The position numbers and the translations under genes are program-made. A DNA stretch of 64,000 nt. Origin: Pseudanabaena sp. FACHB-1998 (GTDB lineage: Bacteria; Cyanobacteriota; Cyanobacteriia; Pseudanabaenales; Pseudanabaenaceae). The notes beneath the pieces were generated by a model. That model saw only the letters and a list, made by a program, of their open reading frames with translations, was not told the origin of the DNA and searched no databases. Location of the stretch: contig NZ_JACJQA010000006.1 of NCBI RefSeq assembly GCF_014696355.1, positions 124,001-188,000 on the forward strand, written 5' to 3'. This document shows, piece after piece, positions 7,357-15,710 of the stretch; position 1 is the first letter of the stretch; each line of letters begins with the position of its first letter.

Positions 7357-9792
7357 ATTTACTGGCAAAAGGACAGTAAAACAACTACCTTTTCCTACTT
7401 CGCTCTCAACCCTGACTAGCCCTCCATGTAGCTCCGCAAGTTTTTTGACCAAATTTAGACCTAGCCCAGTTCCTGCATATTGACGACTGAGACTACTATT
7501 AATTTGTACAAAGGGTTGGAATAATTTAGCAATATCTTCTTTAGAAATCCCGATACCTGTATCACAGACTTTAAAGCATATTTCATGGGTAGTCGAAGCT
7601 TGGTTATTCTCCGATAAAGATGGATTAGAAGATTCTATTAGCTGTATTTCTAGCGTGACTGTGCCATTTTTAGGAGTGAATTTTATGGCGTTATTTAATA
7701 GATTAATTAATAGCTGTCTGATTCGACGCTCATCAATGACCAATTCGTGGGGAGATTGGGGCTGGATTAGAAGATTTAATTGAATATTTTTTTGAATGGC
7801 TTGATGTTTGACGAAGCTCAAGCTGCTATCACAAACTTGTTTCAATGGGACTGTTGTTAAGTTAAGGGTAAACCTACCTGACTCAATTTTAGCTACGTCT
7901 AAAATATCATTGATTATTTCTAGCAGATGTTTTCCACTGCTTTGAATTGTTGCTAAAGAATTTTGTTGACGTTGATTAAGTTCTCCAAAAATTTGTTCTT
8001 GTAGCCCCTCCGAAATACCCAAAATTGCATTGAGAGGCGTGCGGAGTTCGTGACTCATAGTTGCCAGAAATTCATCTTTCAGGCGAGTCAGTCTCTCTAG
8101 TTCTTTATTAGTAGCTTTTAGTTTTTCATTACTAAGCGTGAGGGCTTCTTCAGCTTGCTTGCGAGCGCTAATATTGCGTACCAAGACAAGTACCTCATCT
8201 TCGCCGCAGGGACTGACGCGCACTTCTTCATATACCCATTCATCATATTTATGGATTTTATGTTCATAAAATTGAACTTCCCCCGTGGCGATCGCCTGAT
8301 TAAATACTTTGAGTACCTCCTTTAGAGTTTTAGGCGATAAGACCTCGGAAATATGGTTTTTAACTGGTAAGAATGGTTCTTTATCGGGGACAGTAGGTAA
8401 GATGCAATCGATGCAAGTTCCATCAGGTTTCAGTCTTAGTAATAGATCGGGAATAGCATTTAAGATTTGTTGTTTGTGAGTTTCACTTTCTACAAGGGCG
8501 GCTGTGCGGTGCTGAATTCTAATTTCTAGATCTCGATTGAGACTTTGTAATTCCTGTTGAGTTGTCTTCAATTCGTTGATATTTTGGACTAAAGCAATAT
8601 CATACAAAGGATTGTTTTGGGAATCTTTCACTAAGGAAACACTCATTAATGTCCAAATAAAATCCCCATTTTTATGAAGAAAGCGTTTCTCAATATGAAA
8701 ACTATCGATTTCATTTTTTAGGAGTTTTTGATGGTGATATAAGTCGAGTTCTAAATCATCAGGATGGGTTATATCTTGAAAATTGAGTAACTTGATATCT
8801 TCTTGAGAATATCCCAGCATGTTACAAAAATCTTGATTGACAGCTAGATGTTCGCCATTTGGATAAGCCAGAGAGATGCCTACAGCAGCATTATCAAATA
8901 CATTTCTAAAGCGCATCTCTGACTCACGGAGTGCTTCTTCCGATCGCTTGCGATCGCTAATATCCCGAATAATTGTCAAAACTTCTTTTTCACTAATTTT
9001 GACGACCTGAATTTCCTCATACTGGACTTTTCCATTAATATTCCATTGTTGTTCAAAGGATTCTATTTGACCAGTCGCAATTACTGTTTGGAGAGCTTTT
9101 AGTTTTCGTTGCGCTAAATTAGCGGGTAAAACCTCTGAAAAATGTTTTCCAATTGGATCGAAACCCTTGGGTAGCAAGTCCTCTACATAATTGCTCATAA
9201 AACATTCTAAATAAATTCCCTCAGCGCTAACTCGATACATTAATTCTGGAATAGCGGTTAAGATTGCTTTTTTTTGTAACTCAGTTCGGTTTAAGCTATC
9301 TTCGGTTTTTTTGTTTCTCGCCGCGAGAATACGCTCTTGTGTGGCAAAGCCTAATATTTTCTTGCTTTCATCCACTATGGGTAGATAACCACTGCGGGAA
9401 TTTGCTAATAGTTCGCTTAAAGCATCTAGATCGTGAAGTTCGGATCTTTTTACTAATTGCTCCAGAGGGGCGATCGCGTCTGCAAGTTTCAAATTTTGTA
9501 AATCTACTTGATGCTCAACTAAATGCAGCACATCCCATTTTGTTAATAATCCTACGAGTTTATCTCTATCACAGATAAAGACACATCCTGCCCTAGCTTC
9601 TCTCGATACGCGATCTCCTAAACCGAGTTTATCTAAATTAAAAGCCTGATTCATGCATCTGAGGGCATCCTGCACCGATTGCTCCCATGAAAGAACAATG
9701 GGATGGCGATCGATGGCAAGATCTATATAAATGCTTTCTGGTATTAGCATTGATTTTATCCTAGGAGAATTGGAGATGGCGGACATCCCCAA
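7351..9792 (-). CDS. CBS-PAS-PAS-PAS sensor histidine kinase
   Basis: A soluble 813-aa sensor kinase. Order: two CBS motifs (about 20-85 and 95-160), PAS-like domain (about 175-285), PAS/PAC (about 290-405, with the RFLHKNGDFIWTLMSVSLV type PAC end), coiled linker, third PAS-like domain (about 440-545), HisKA with MSHELRTPLNAILG (phospho-accepting His about 581), and HATPase_c with INLLNNAIKFTP (N box), DTGIGI (G1) and GTGLGLNLV (G2). No transmembrane segment and no receiver domain. CBS pairs usually bind adenine nucleotides, so energy status plus a PAS ligand may be sensed; that is inference. No response regulator is adjacent. Start alternatives are Met3 and Met15. Confidence 0.88.
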   Translation of the reverse strand: MGMSAISNSPRIKSMLIPESIYIDLAIDRHPIVLSWEQSVQDALRCMNQAFNLDKLGLGDRVSREARAGCVFICDRDKLVGLLTKWDVLHLVEHQVDLQNLKLADAIAPLEQLVKRSELHDLDALSELLANSRSGYLPIVDESKKILGFATQERILAARNKKTEDSLNRTELQKKAILTAIPELMYRVSAEGIYLECFMSNYVEDLLPKGFDPIGKHFSEVLPANLAQRKLKALQTVIATGQIESFEQQWNINGKVQYEEIQVVKISEKEVLTIIRDISDRKRSEEALRESEMRFRNVFDNAAVGISLAYPNGEHLAVNQDFCNMLGYSQEDIKLLNFQDITHPDDLELDLYHHQKLLKNEIDSFHIEKRFLHKNGDFIWTLMSVSLVKDSQNNPLYDIALVQNINELKTTQQELQSLNRDLEIRIQHRTAALVESETHKQQILNAIPDLLLRLKPDGTCIDCILPTVPDKEPFLPVKNHISEVLSPKTLKEVLKVFNQAIATGEVQFYEHKIHKYDEWVYEEVRVSPCGEDEVLVLVRNISARKQAEEALTLSNEKLKATNKELERLTRLKDEFLATMSHELRTPLNAILGISEGLQEQIFGELNQRQQNSLATIQSSGKHLLEIINDILDVAKIESGRFTLNLTTVPLKQVCDSSLSFVKHQAIQKNIQLNLLIQPQSPHELVIDERRIRQLLINLLNNAIKFTPKNGTVTLEIQLIESSNPSLSENNQASTTHEICFKVCDTGIGISKEDIAKLFQPFVQINSSLSRQYAGTGLGLNLVKKLAELHGGLVRVESEVGKGSCFTVLLPVNR

Positions 9793-9832
9793 GGTAGAGG
9801 AAATAATCCTTAGTTCACTATACTGAGAAATG

Positions 9833-9921
9833 CTATAGCCATCCTAAAGGATTTGAGAGAGGGCGCGGAACGCTCTTTCTCAAATCCTTTAATCTCACCA
9901 ATAAAATAGGATTGCTATATA
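9833..9921. repeat. MITE-like element, TATAGCA...CCTAAAGG family, copy 2
   Basis: Reads CTATAGCCATCCTAAAGG to AATAAAATAGGATTGCTATA, with an internal hairpin GATTTGAGAGAG...CTCTTTCTCAAATC. Homologue of 2093-2184; the termini are inverted (TATAGC(C/A)ATCCT). Confidence 0.8.
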
Positions 9922-9924
9922 TTA

Positions 9925-10031
9925 CATATAGCTGTTGACATTCTTGTTAGGACACCAAAATAAGAAGAGAGTTGCGGCGCGAAGCGCCGCAACTCTCTTC
10001 TTGGTCTAATACAAGTGACGACCACAGCCAC
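9925..10031. repeat. MITE-like element, TAGCTGT family, copy 1 (reverse orientation)
   Basis: TATAGCTGTTGACATTCTTG, a GGACA motif, a hairpin (AAGAAGAGAGTTGCGGCGC, 9962-10002) and then ACAAGTGACGACCACAGCCA. This is the reverse complement layout of the copies at 27364 and 63242. It separates the divergent kinase and oxidoreductase genes. Confidence 0.8.
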
Positions 10032-10066
10032 TTAGTAATTGACTTAACGAGAGACTAAATAAACTT

Positions 10067-11332
10067 ATGGTCGATTATGACCTTGCGGTAATTGGCATGA
10101 GTGCCAATGCGTTTAAGCTGGTAAATCTGGCTATCAAAAGCAGCGCTAGAGTTGCGTGGATATGGGATCGACAAGTTAGCGATAATTACCTAAATGTAGC
10201 TGAAGCTCATCATGTTTTCCAACAGTTAATAGTTAGTCTTAGTAATCAATTACCTTTAGAGGGGCGACCAGAAAGACAACATTTATTCGCAAATAATATT
10301 GCTCCCTTCCTGAGCAAATATAGGCTTGATGAAATATTAGAGAATATTCCCAAATCAGGCGTTGATGTGATTTTGGGAAAATGTAGATTTCGAGAAAAAT
10401 TGCAAGATCTTCATGTGTTAGAGATTAACAAAGACGATCCTAAGGCGGCTCTCTCTGAAGAAAATCCATCACGACAGATATTAACAGCACATATCTATGC
10501 GATCGCCTATGACCAACCAACATTTTTGCCGAAAATCTTTGGTTTGATGGAGCATGACTATCTAACGGCAACACAGCTTTTGCAATTGCAGGATTTGCCC
10601 AATTCGATCGCAGTTTTAGGTGGTGATGCCGATGCTTGCGCGATCGCCCAGTCTCTTAACTTTTTGGGTGTGCATACTTCCTTAATTACCAATAGTTTGC
10701 ATATTTTGCCCGAAGTGGACGTGGCGATCGCCCGTACCTTGCAAGCCCAACTCGAAGCCGAAGGGGTGGAAATTTATACTAATACCCAAATTACGGCGGT
10801 TAGTTATACTAAGCATCGGCGCTCCAAAATTTGGCTAGATAACCAAATCTTAGAATGCGATCGCCTGCTCATTCCCGTTGAGCCAATTGATCTAGCAATT
10901 CCTCGCGATCGGGGGATTTATCAAGTTCATAGTCAAGCGGATATTGATTTGATTTTGCAAAAAGTTTCTCAAAGAAATTCTTTCTGGAAATCAAAATCTA
11001 TTTCTAAGCCTGCCATCACTTTTGTGCCAACCAATCCCCCCTTAGCGCAAATCGGCATGACCGAGTTAGCCGCCCAGCAACAAAAGCTCAAATCTATTTG
11101 TATTCTAGAAAGTGCATCGACAAATCTAGGATTATGTAAAATCATCTGTAATCATCAAGGCTTGATCCTTGGCGCAAGTATGGTGGGAGATAACGCCAAG
11201 ATTGTAATTGAGGCGATTGCGATCGCCATGCAAGGCAAGGTCAAAGTTCAAGATCTTTCGATATTGGAAGATATGCAATTTTCTCGATACTCCCTTCCCA
11301 GTGAAGAATTAGCCATCCCACTCAAGAAATAG
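10067..11332 (+). CDS. degenerate FAD/NAD-dependent disulfide oxidoreductase-like protein
   Basis: The 421-aa protein has the layout of class I pyridine nucleotide-disulfide oxidoreductases: N-terminal Rossmann (DYDLAVIGMSANAFK), central NAD Rossmann (SIAVLGGDADACAIAQSL) and a C-terminal dimerisation-like domain. Key residues are missing. The FAD motif GxGxxG reads GMSANA, the CxxxxC redox disulfide is absent, and the second glycine motif reads GGDADA. It is probably catalytically altered or a regulatory relative; oxidoreductase activity should not be assumed. The last codons and the stop lie inside a dispersed palindromic repeat, so the C-terminus (about the final 14 residues) is repeat-derived. 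Confidence 0.65.
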   Translation: MVDYDLAVIGMSANAFKLVNLAIKSSARVAWIWDRQVSDNYLNVAEAHHVFQQLIVSLSNQLPLEGRPERQHLFANNIAPFLSKYRLDEILENIPKSGVDVILGKCRFREKLQDLHVLEINKDDPKAALSEENPSRQILTAHIYAIAYDQPTFLPKIFGLMEHDYLTATQLLQLQDLPNSIAVLGGDADACAIAQSLNFLGVHTSLITNSLHILPEVDVAIARTLQAQLEAEGVEIYTNTQITAVSYTKHRRSKIWLDNQILECDRLLIPVEPIDLAIPRDRGIYQVHSQADIDLILQKVSQRNSFWKSKSISKPAITFVPTNPPLAQIGMTELAAQQQKLKSICILESASTNLGLCKIICNHQGLILGASMVGDNAKIVIEAIAIAMQGKVKVQDLSILEDMQFSRYSLPSEELAIPLKK

Positions 11333-11376
11333 CCATGCGCGGCTTCGCCGCGCATGGCTATTTCTTGAGTGGGATG
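11288..11376. repeat. hairpin repeat (CTCCCTTCCCA family) overlapping a gene end
   Basis: ACTCCCTTCCCAGTGAAGAA (11289-11308) is identical to 37905-37924 in a non-coding copy. A palindrome with 28-base arms (11314-11376, core GCGCGGCTTCGCCGCGC) follows and covers the stop codon of the preceding gene. Confidence 0.85.
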
Positions 11377-11401
11377 GGAATAGCACTTCGTGCTATCTAT
11401 C

Positions 11402-12574
11402 TTAACCTCGAAATCTTTGCAATATAGAGCTATCAGGAACCGAATGAATAATCTGTTCTATGAGACTTTTGGCTCCTAATTTTCCATAGCCCTGACTGAT
11501 CGCAATATCCTTAGTAATTCCATTTAAAAGTACTACTAAACTTAATCCTGTCCAGAGAATTTGCACATAGCGAGTAACTTCGTAATCAAGCCCTAAAACC
11601 CCTGACAAAGTAGCGATCGCGATAACCATAATTAACCAAACATATTGTTTTTGAATTGGATATTTACCGATTGTCCAAATAGCTAATAGACTGCTCAAAG
11701 TACCACTCACTAAAGCATCTAGCCAAAGAGCAGGAGCTAGTAAAATCGCAATTGCCTCTGATATAAATACAAAAGTGGCGATCGCTGTCGATGATTGCAA
11801 TTTCTGCAAATGTCTATGGGTGACTGCTTCTTGAATTTCCAAAAGCGATCGCGACACATTTAAAGCTAGTAAAGCCTTGCCTTCAGTATTTAGTAAATCA
11901 AGAATTCGTTCCTTTAACTCTTGAGTCTCTGGCTGTGGCTTCTCCCAAACTTCTTGACTACGCCCATCACTATATTGAAGCCGAACCTTGATGGGCTTGG
12001 GATCGGCAGCTACTAAAACAATCTCTTGCGGGGAAATTAACTTCTGCATTTCAGGATTTTGCAAAGCTGCATGAATTGCTACGCGATCGCAAGTGGTGTA
12101 AAGGTCGGTTTTATTAAAAACTAGCAAAATCGGTTTGTAAAATGTTTGTAAATGGGCGATCGCCTCCTGTTCCAAGCGGGTCATATCCCCAGCAATTACA
12201 AATAAAATTAAATCGGCTTGTTTGGCAGCTTTAAGCGCTAGTTCTTCTCTCATGCCTCCACCCACTTCATCAATACCTTGGGTATCAATTAATCGTATCT
12301 GAAGCTTGCCCTTAGCTTCCCATTCGTAGACCACCACATCCTTAGTTACGCCATGAATAGCGCCAGTTTCGCTGATCTTCTGTCCTAGCAAAGCATTAAT
12401 TAGCGAAGATTTGCCCCGTGATACCATGCCAAAAACTGCGATCGCGATCGTATTCTTTTCTAATTTATCCGCCAGCGTTGATAGTTGAGATAGTTCGGAA
12501 TCTATTAACTCTTTTTGAAATAGATGCCGATAATTAATTAGGCGATCGCGTACTTGTAGAGGATAATCTTGCAT
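11402..12574 (-). CDS. membrane-anchored Era/dynamin-like GTPase
   Basis: A 390-aa GTPase with G1 GMVSRGKSS (about residues 49-57), G3 DTQG and G4 NKTD in the first 200 residues. A C-terminal region with several hydrophobic segments (about 265-285, 290-310, 315-330, 335-350) makes it an integral membrane protein. The layout matches cyanobacterial GTPases of the DUF697/YcjF-associated group, thought to act on membranes or on ribosome-linked processes; the actual role here is unknown. The gene stands alone between hairpin repeats, reading towards the end of the oxidoreductase gene. Confidence 0.75.
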   Translation of the reverse strand: MQDYPLQVRDRLINYRHLFQKELIDSELSQLSTLADKLEKNTIAIAVFGMVSRGKSSLINALLGQKISETGAIHGVTKDVVVYEWEAKGKLQIRLIDTQGIDEVGGGMREELALKAAKQADLILFVIAGDMTRLEQEAIAHLQTFYKPILLVFNKTDLYTTCDRVAIHAALQNPEMQKLISPQEIVLVAADPKPIKVRLQYSDGRSQEVWEKPQPETQELKERILDLLNTEGKALLALNVSRSLLEIQEAVTHRHLQKLQSSTAIATFVFISEAIAILLAPALWLDALVSGTLSSLLAIWTIGKYPIQKQYVWLIMVIAIATLSGVLGLDYEVTRYVQILWTGLSLVVLLNGITKDIAISQGYGKLGAKSLIEQIIHSVPDSSILQRFRG

Positions 12575-12670
12575 GAAAAGGCTAGGAGGATAGATACTTG
12601 ACTTGGGGACTTGCGGCTTGAACCATACATCTTATTCCATTCGCTGACTAAATATTATATAGCAATGAAA

Positions 12671-12745
12671 TAGTAATGGCGGCGCTAAGCGCCGCCATTA
12701 CTATTTTTGATAAAGAGAAAGTTCGCGTTGCGAACTTTCTCTTTT
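12671..12745. repeat. two hairpins downstream of the radical SAM gene
   Basis: 12671-12703 is TAGTAATGGCGGCGC with its complement around TAA. 12713-12744 is AAGAGAAAGTTCGC with its complement and abuts the stop codon of the minus-strand radical SAM gene, so the second is a likely terminator. Confidence 0.75.
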
Positions 12746-14381
12746 ATGCATTTACTAATTCTTTCATAGGTGAAGAAAGAGCTTCTTCCAAGGGTGCGCG
12801 ACCGAGACGTTCTTCTAAAATATTCATCACGGTACGACCAAAATCATCATCATCGCGTTGCCATGCTTCCATACAGACTTCTCCAAAAAAAGAACCCAAA
12901 GGTTCAGGATTCCAGAGCAGTTTCTTCGCAGTCCAAGGCATCATGCTCATGGGGTTATAACCTTCTTTGAGGATATTATTTTTTAAGGCATATTCCTCTA
13001 AATGGGTATGAGGCTGTAAACCAATAAAGAAGATCGCAGGTTCCACTTTGTCTGCACCAAAGATCGCTTCCAGTTCACGATGATAGGCGATCGTTTGCCG
13101 CACCGTTTCTAGAGTTTCATCGATGACATTAAAGGAATAGTTAACTGAAACTAATTCATTAAATCCTGCGGCTCTTAGATCGCGACAATTTTGTAAAACT
13201 GATTTGAGGTTATAGCCCATTCGCATTTTCCGAACTAGCTCCTGTGAGCCACTGGTAATGCCAATCTCGAAATAGCTCATGCCCGTATCTACCATTAATT
13301 GACAGAGGTAAGGCGTGAGATTGTCAGCACGAATATAGGCTGCCCAATGAATATCGGTCATGCCTGAAGCTTTAACCTTTTCTAATAACTCCACTGCATC
13401 ATCAATGAATTTTTTGGCGGGAATAAACTGAGCATCGGTAAACCAGAAATTGCGAACTCCGCGATCGTAGAGTTGACGCATTTCCTTAATTACTTCATCG
13501 GTAGGATTGATGCGAACTTGCTTCCCTTCAATGACGGTGTAGATGCAATAACAACAGTTGTGAGGGCAACCACGTTTAGTTTGCACACCAATATAAAAGT
13601 CCCGATCGCGGAAATAGTAATTAAAATCTTCCCAGATGGATTCGATATATTCGTAATCACAGGCACTTTTTTCAATGGGTGCGGGTTGCTCGTGAATTAA
13701 TCTCGCTCGAGGCTTGGTTTCACCCACTACATAACAGCGATCGCTTTCAATTTCTCGCCCTTGGACGAGGCGTTCCAGTAAAGATTCCCCTTCACCTACG
13801 GAAATAATTGTTCCCTTGGGCAAAATATTTCCGAGTTGCTCATAAAAAACACTCACTGCGCCGCCACCAATTACGGCTCTCGCTTCAGGATGATAGCGTC
13901 GCGCCCGATTTAAGCCGCGTCTAATTAATTGTGAATTGCGCCATAGCTCAGTGTAGTAAGACGTAAATAAGCGCAATCCATTTACTGCACCCCGTAATTT
14001 TTTGAATGGATTTTTGGCATAGTAAAACTCAAAGGCATTTTGGAGAGGGTTGCCACCACGTCCGCCTACTGGCGCATAGATCTGAATATCACGCCATGAA
14101 AATACTAATAAATTTGGTTGAAACTTATCGATCGCCCGATCTAGCGCCGCATAAAAATCTAGGGGTGGGACTGTCCCCAAATCAAAAATATTTTGCTGCA
14201 CATGGGGCGCAACCTTATGAATATGATCGGATAGGTAAACTACGCCTATGGGAAAAATGGGATTACAGGGTAGGCGAATATAAAGAATGCGATCGCACCC
14301 CGTTAAATCAGCTGACAAATTAGCTTCAGATATTTCACCTGATGAGGTGGTGGGTTTTTTTAGGAGATCATTAGCGGACAT
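12744..14381 (-). CDS. B12-binding-domain-like radical SAM protein
   Basis: A 545-aa iron-sulfur enzyme predicted to cleave S-adenosylmethionine reductively. The cluster motif CPHNCCYC (C-x3-C-x2-C) sits near residue 270 and is followed by IYTVIEGKQVRINPTDEV. The N-terminal 200 residues resemble the cobalamin-binding-like domain of this group (LVFSWRDIQIYAP and GGGAVSVFYEQLG), though no clear DxHxxG cobalamin motif is seen. Close relatives are widespread in cyanobacteria; the substrate is unknown to me. The start is MSANDLLKKP. The reading direction is away from the hairpin field at 14.4-15.2 kb, which probably holds its promoter. Confidence 0.8.
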   Translation of the reverse strand: MSANDLLKKPTTSSGEISEANLSADLTGCDRILYIRLPCNPIFPIGVVYLSDHIHKVAPHVQQNIFDLGTVPPLDFYAALDRAIDKFQPNLLVFSWRDIQIYAPVGGRGGNPLQNAFEFYYAKNPFKKLRGAVNGLRLFTSYYTELWRNSQLIRRGLNRARRYHPEARAVIGGGAVSVFYEQLGNILPKGTIISVGEGESLLERLVQGREIESDRCYVVGETKPRARLIHEQPAPIEKSACDYEYIESIWEDFNYYFRDRDFYIGVQTKRGCPHNCCYCIYTVIEGKQVRINPTDEVIKEMRQLYDRGVRNFWFTDAQFIPAKKFIDDAVELLEKVKASGMTDIHWAAYIRADNLTPYLCQLMVDTGMSYFEIGITSGSQELVRKMRMGYNLKSVLQNCRDLRAAGFNELVSVNYSFNVIDETLETVRQTIAYHRELEAIFGADKVEPAIFFIGLQPHTHLEEYALKNNILKEGYNPMSMMPWTAKKLLWNPEPLGSFFGEVCMEAWQRDDDDFGRTVMNILEERLGRAPLEEALSSPMKELVNA

Positions 14382-14551
14382 AGGACTTTATCTCTGAGTT
14401 TTATTAATTTTTTATTATCTGGAATGTTTTTATTATTTTTTAAGACTTCCACCGCGATCGCTTAGAGCATCAATAGATACAGTTTAAGCAATAGGTCTTT
14501 ACATATCTTAATTATATAGCTGTCCAACCTAGCATTGCTACAAAGCGCCAA

Positions 14552-14675
14552 ACAAAGATGATATGAGTTGCAAGGTAACTCATATCATCTTTGTAAATAC
14601 AGCCTATTGAGGCTTTGAGTAGTACAGAAATATTTTTGAAAGCGGCGCTTCGCGCCGCTTTCAAAAATATTTCTG
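14552..14675. repeat. two palindromic hairpins
   Basis: 14552-14594: ACAAAGATGATATGAGTT and its complement. 14625-14675: CAGAAATATTTTTGAAAGCG and complement with the GGCGCTTCGCGCC core. Both are nearly perfect and have distinct stems. Confidence 0.8.
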
Positions 14676-14707
14676 GGGTTTAAGTCAGCGCAAAGCGCTG
14701 TATTCCT

Positions 14708-14812
14708 AAGTAGCTAGGCGTAATTAAATATAAAACTCCAAAACCTGTGGCGCACACTGCGCGTGCGCCACAGGTTTTGGTTCTAGTTTTTTATTTATGC
14801 CTAGCTACTTAC
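14708..14812. repeat. MITE-like element, AGTAGCTAGGC family, copy 1
   Basis: Begins AAGTAGCTAGGCGTAATTAA and ends TTTATGCCTAGCTACTTA, so the termini are inverted repeats. The core is a hairpin CCAAAACCTGTGGCGCAC around an ACTGC loop. The same structure recurs at 32507, 27172, 26352 and partly at 52634. Confidence 0.85.
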
Positions 14813-14845
14813 TTACTTCCCCGTCTAAATAAATAGACATGAAAA

Positions 14846-14894
14846 CCTAATAATTAGCTGTACGGCGCTAAGCGCCGTACAGCTAATTATTAGG
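14846..14894. repeat. palindromic hairpin, CTCCCTTCCCA-like family
   Basis: CCTAATAATTAGCTGTACGG arms around CGCTAAGCG, followed by GTGGGAAGAGAGTAATG, which resembles the right end of the repeats at 19238 and 38888. Confidence 0.75.
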
Positions 14895-15278
14895 TGGGAA
14901 GAGAGTAATGAAATTTTCTACAGGGTAATTTCGCAATTTTGGTGATTTTTTATACTCGTTACCAAATCACCACCCTCTATAGTGAAAATTTCACAATGTT
15001 TATAATTATGGCGCTGGCAATCAAAATAACAATTAAACAGTTTTAAGAGTTGGTAGTAGTGTTTACAATCGCTAGGTAGTCTTGAGTGATAGCTTGATGT
15101 CTAGCTTAAATTGCGAGATCATAGGCGAGCTTATAATTACCATGCTCTTAAAACACAATGACCCCACTCACTTAACTTTATTATTAAAAAGTAATTTTAA
15201 TGATTAAATAGCGACAAATAAACCTCTAAAAGTCATGTTATTTTTTGATTAGTAAACTATATAAAAACGTAAGCACCT

Positions 15279-15641
15279 ATGTCTATCCTTGACCCATTAC
15301 CAGTAAATTTGCACGATAAAAAGATTGTCTGTTCCTACGTCAATGCTACTAGCAAAATCCAAATTGCCAGAATTACGGATGTACCACAGTGGTACTTTGA
15401 GAGGGTGGTATTTCCGGGGCAGAATCTAATTTTTGAGGCGATCGCCACGGCTCATGTAGAAATTCATACAGGAATGATGGCAAGTTCCATTCTTTCGGAT
15501 ACAATTCCCTGTGTCCAATTACAGGTAGAAGAAGCCAGTTGCGCTTTGCCAAGTTGGGTTCCCATCAGATCAATTGATGATGCCCCACTAGACACCCCAA
15601 CGGAGTTACTCAATCTGCCTGAACCTGAAGTGGTCTCCTAA
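15279..15641 (+). CDS. DUF1830 family protein
   Basis: A 120-aa cyanobacterial protein. The signature stretch CSYVNATSKIQIARITDVPQ then WYFERVVFPGQ, EIHTGMMASSILSDTIPC is that of DUF1830, a small soluble family of unknown function conserved across cyanobacteria. The stop TAA is followed two bases later by the ATG of the MBOAT gene, so the two are almost certainly co-transcribed. The family is elsewhere found away from MBOAT genes, so the pairing does not by itself imply a shared function. Confidence 0.85.
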   Translation: MSILDPLPVNLHDKKIVCSYVNATSKIQIARITDVPQWYFERVVFPGQNLIFEAIATAHVEIHTGMMASSILSDTIPCVQLQVEEASCALPSWVPIRSIDDAPLDTPTELLNLPEPEVVS

Positions 15642-15710
15642 AAATGGATTTTTTGTCCCAACTTTATGCTCAGGTTTTCTTGCTTGGCATAAAAATGGAT
15701 TTTTTGTCCC
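15639..15710 (+). repeat. direct repeat duplicating the translation start of the MBOAT gene
   Basis: A 21-base sequence starting TAAAAATGGATTTTTTG occurs at 15639-15659 and 15690-15710, 51 bases apart and in frame. Each copy contains an ATG followed by GATTTTTTGTCC. Confidence 0.9.

Larger units (their letters stand above)
14382..15278. other. 900-bp non-coding region densely packed with hairpin repeats
   Basis: Holds five palindromes: 14552-14594, 14625-14675, the 14708-14812 element, 14846-14894, and a weaker one at 14680-14705. The last 280 bases before the DUF1830 start are AT-rich and hairpin-free and probably carry its promoter. No gene seen. Confidence 0.7.

Noticed and set aside
12676-12960. 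94-aa plus-strand frame
   Set aside because: Starts in hairpins and overlaps the 3' end of the radical SAM gene antisense.
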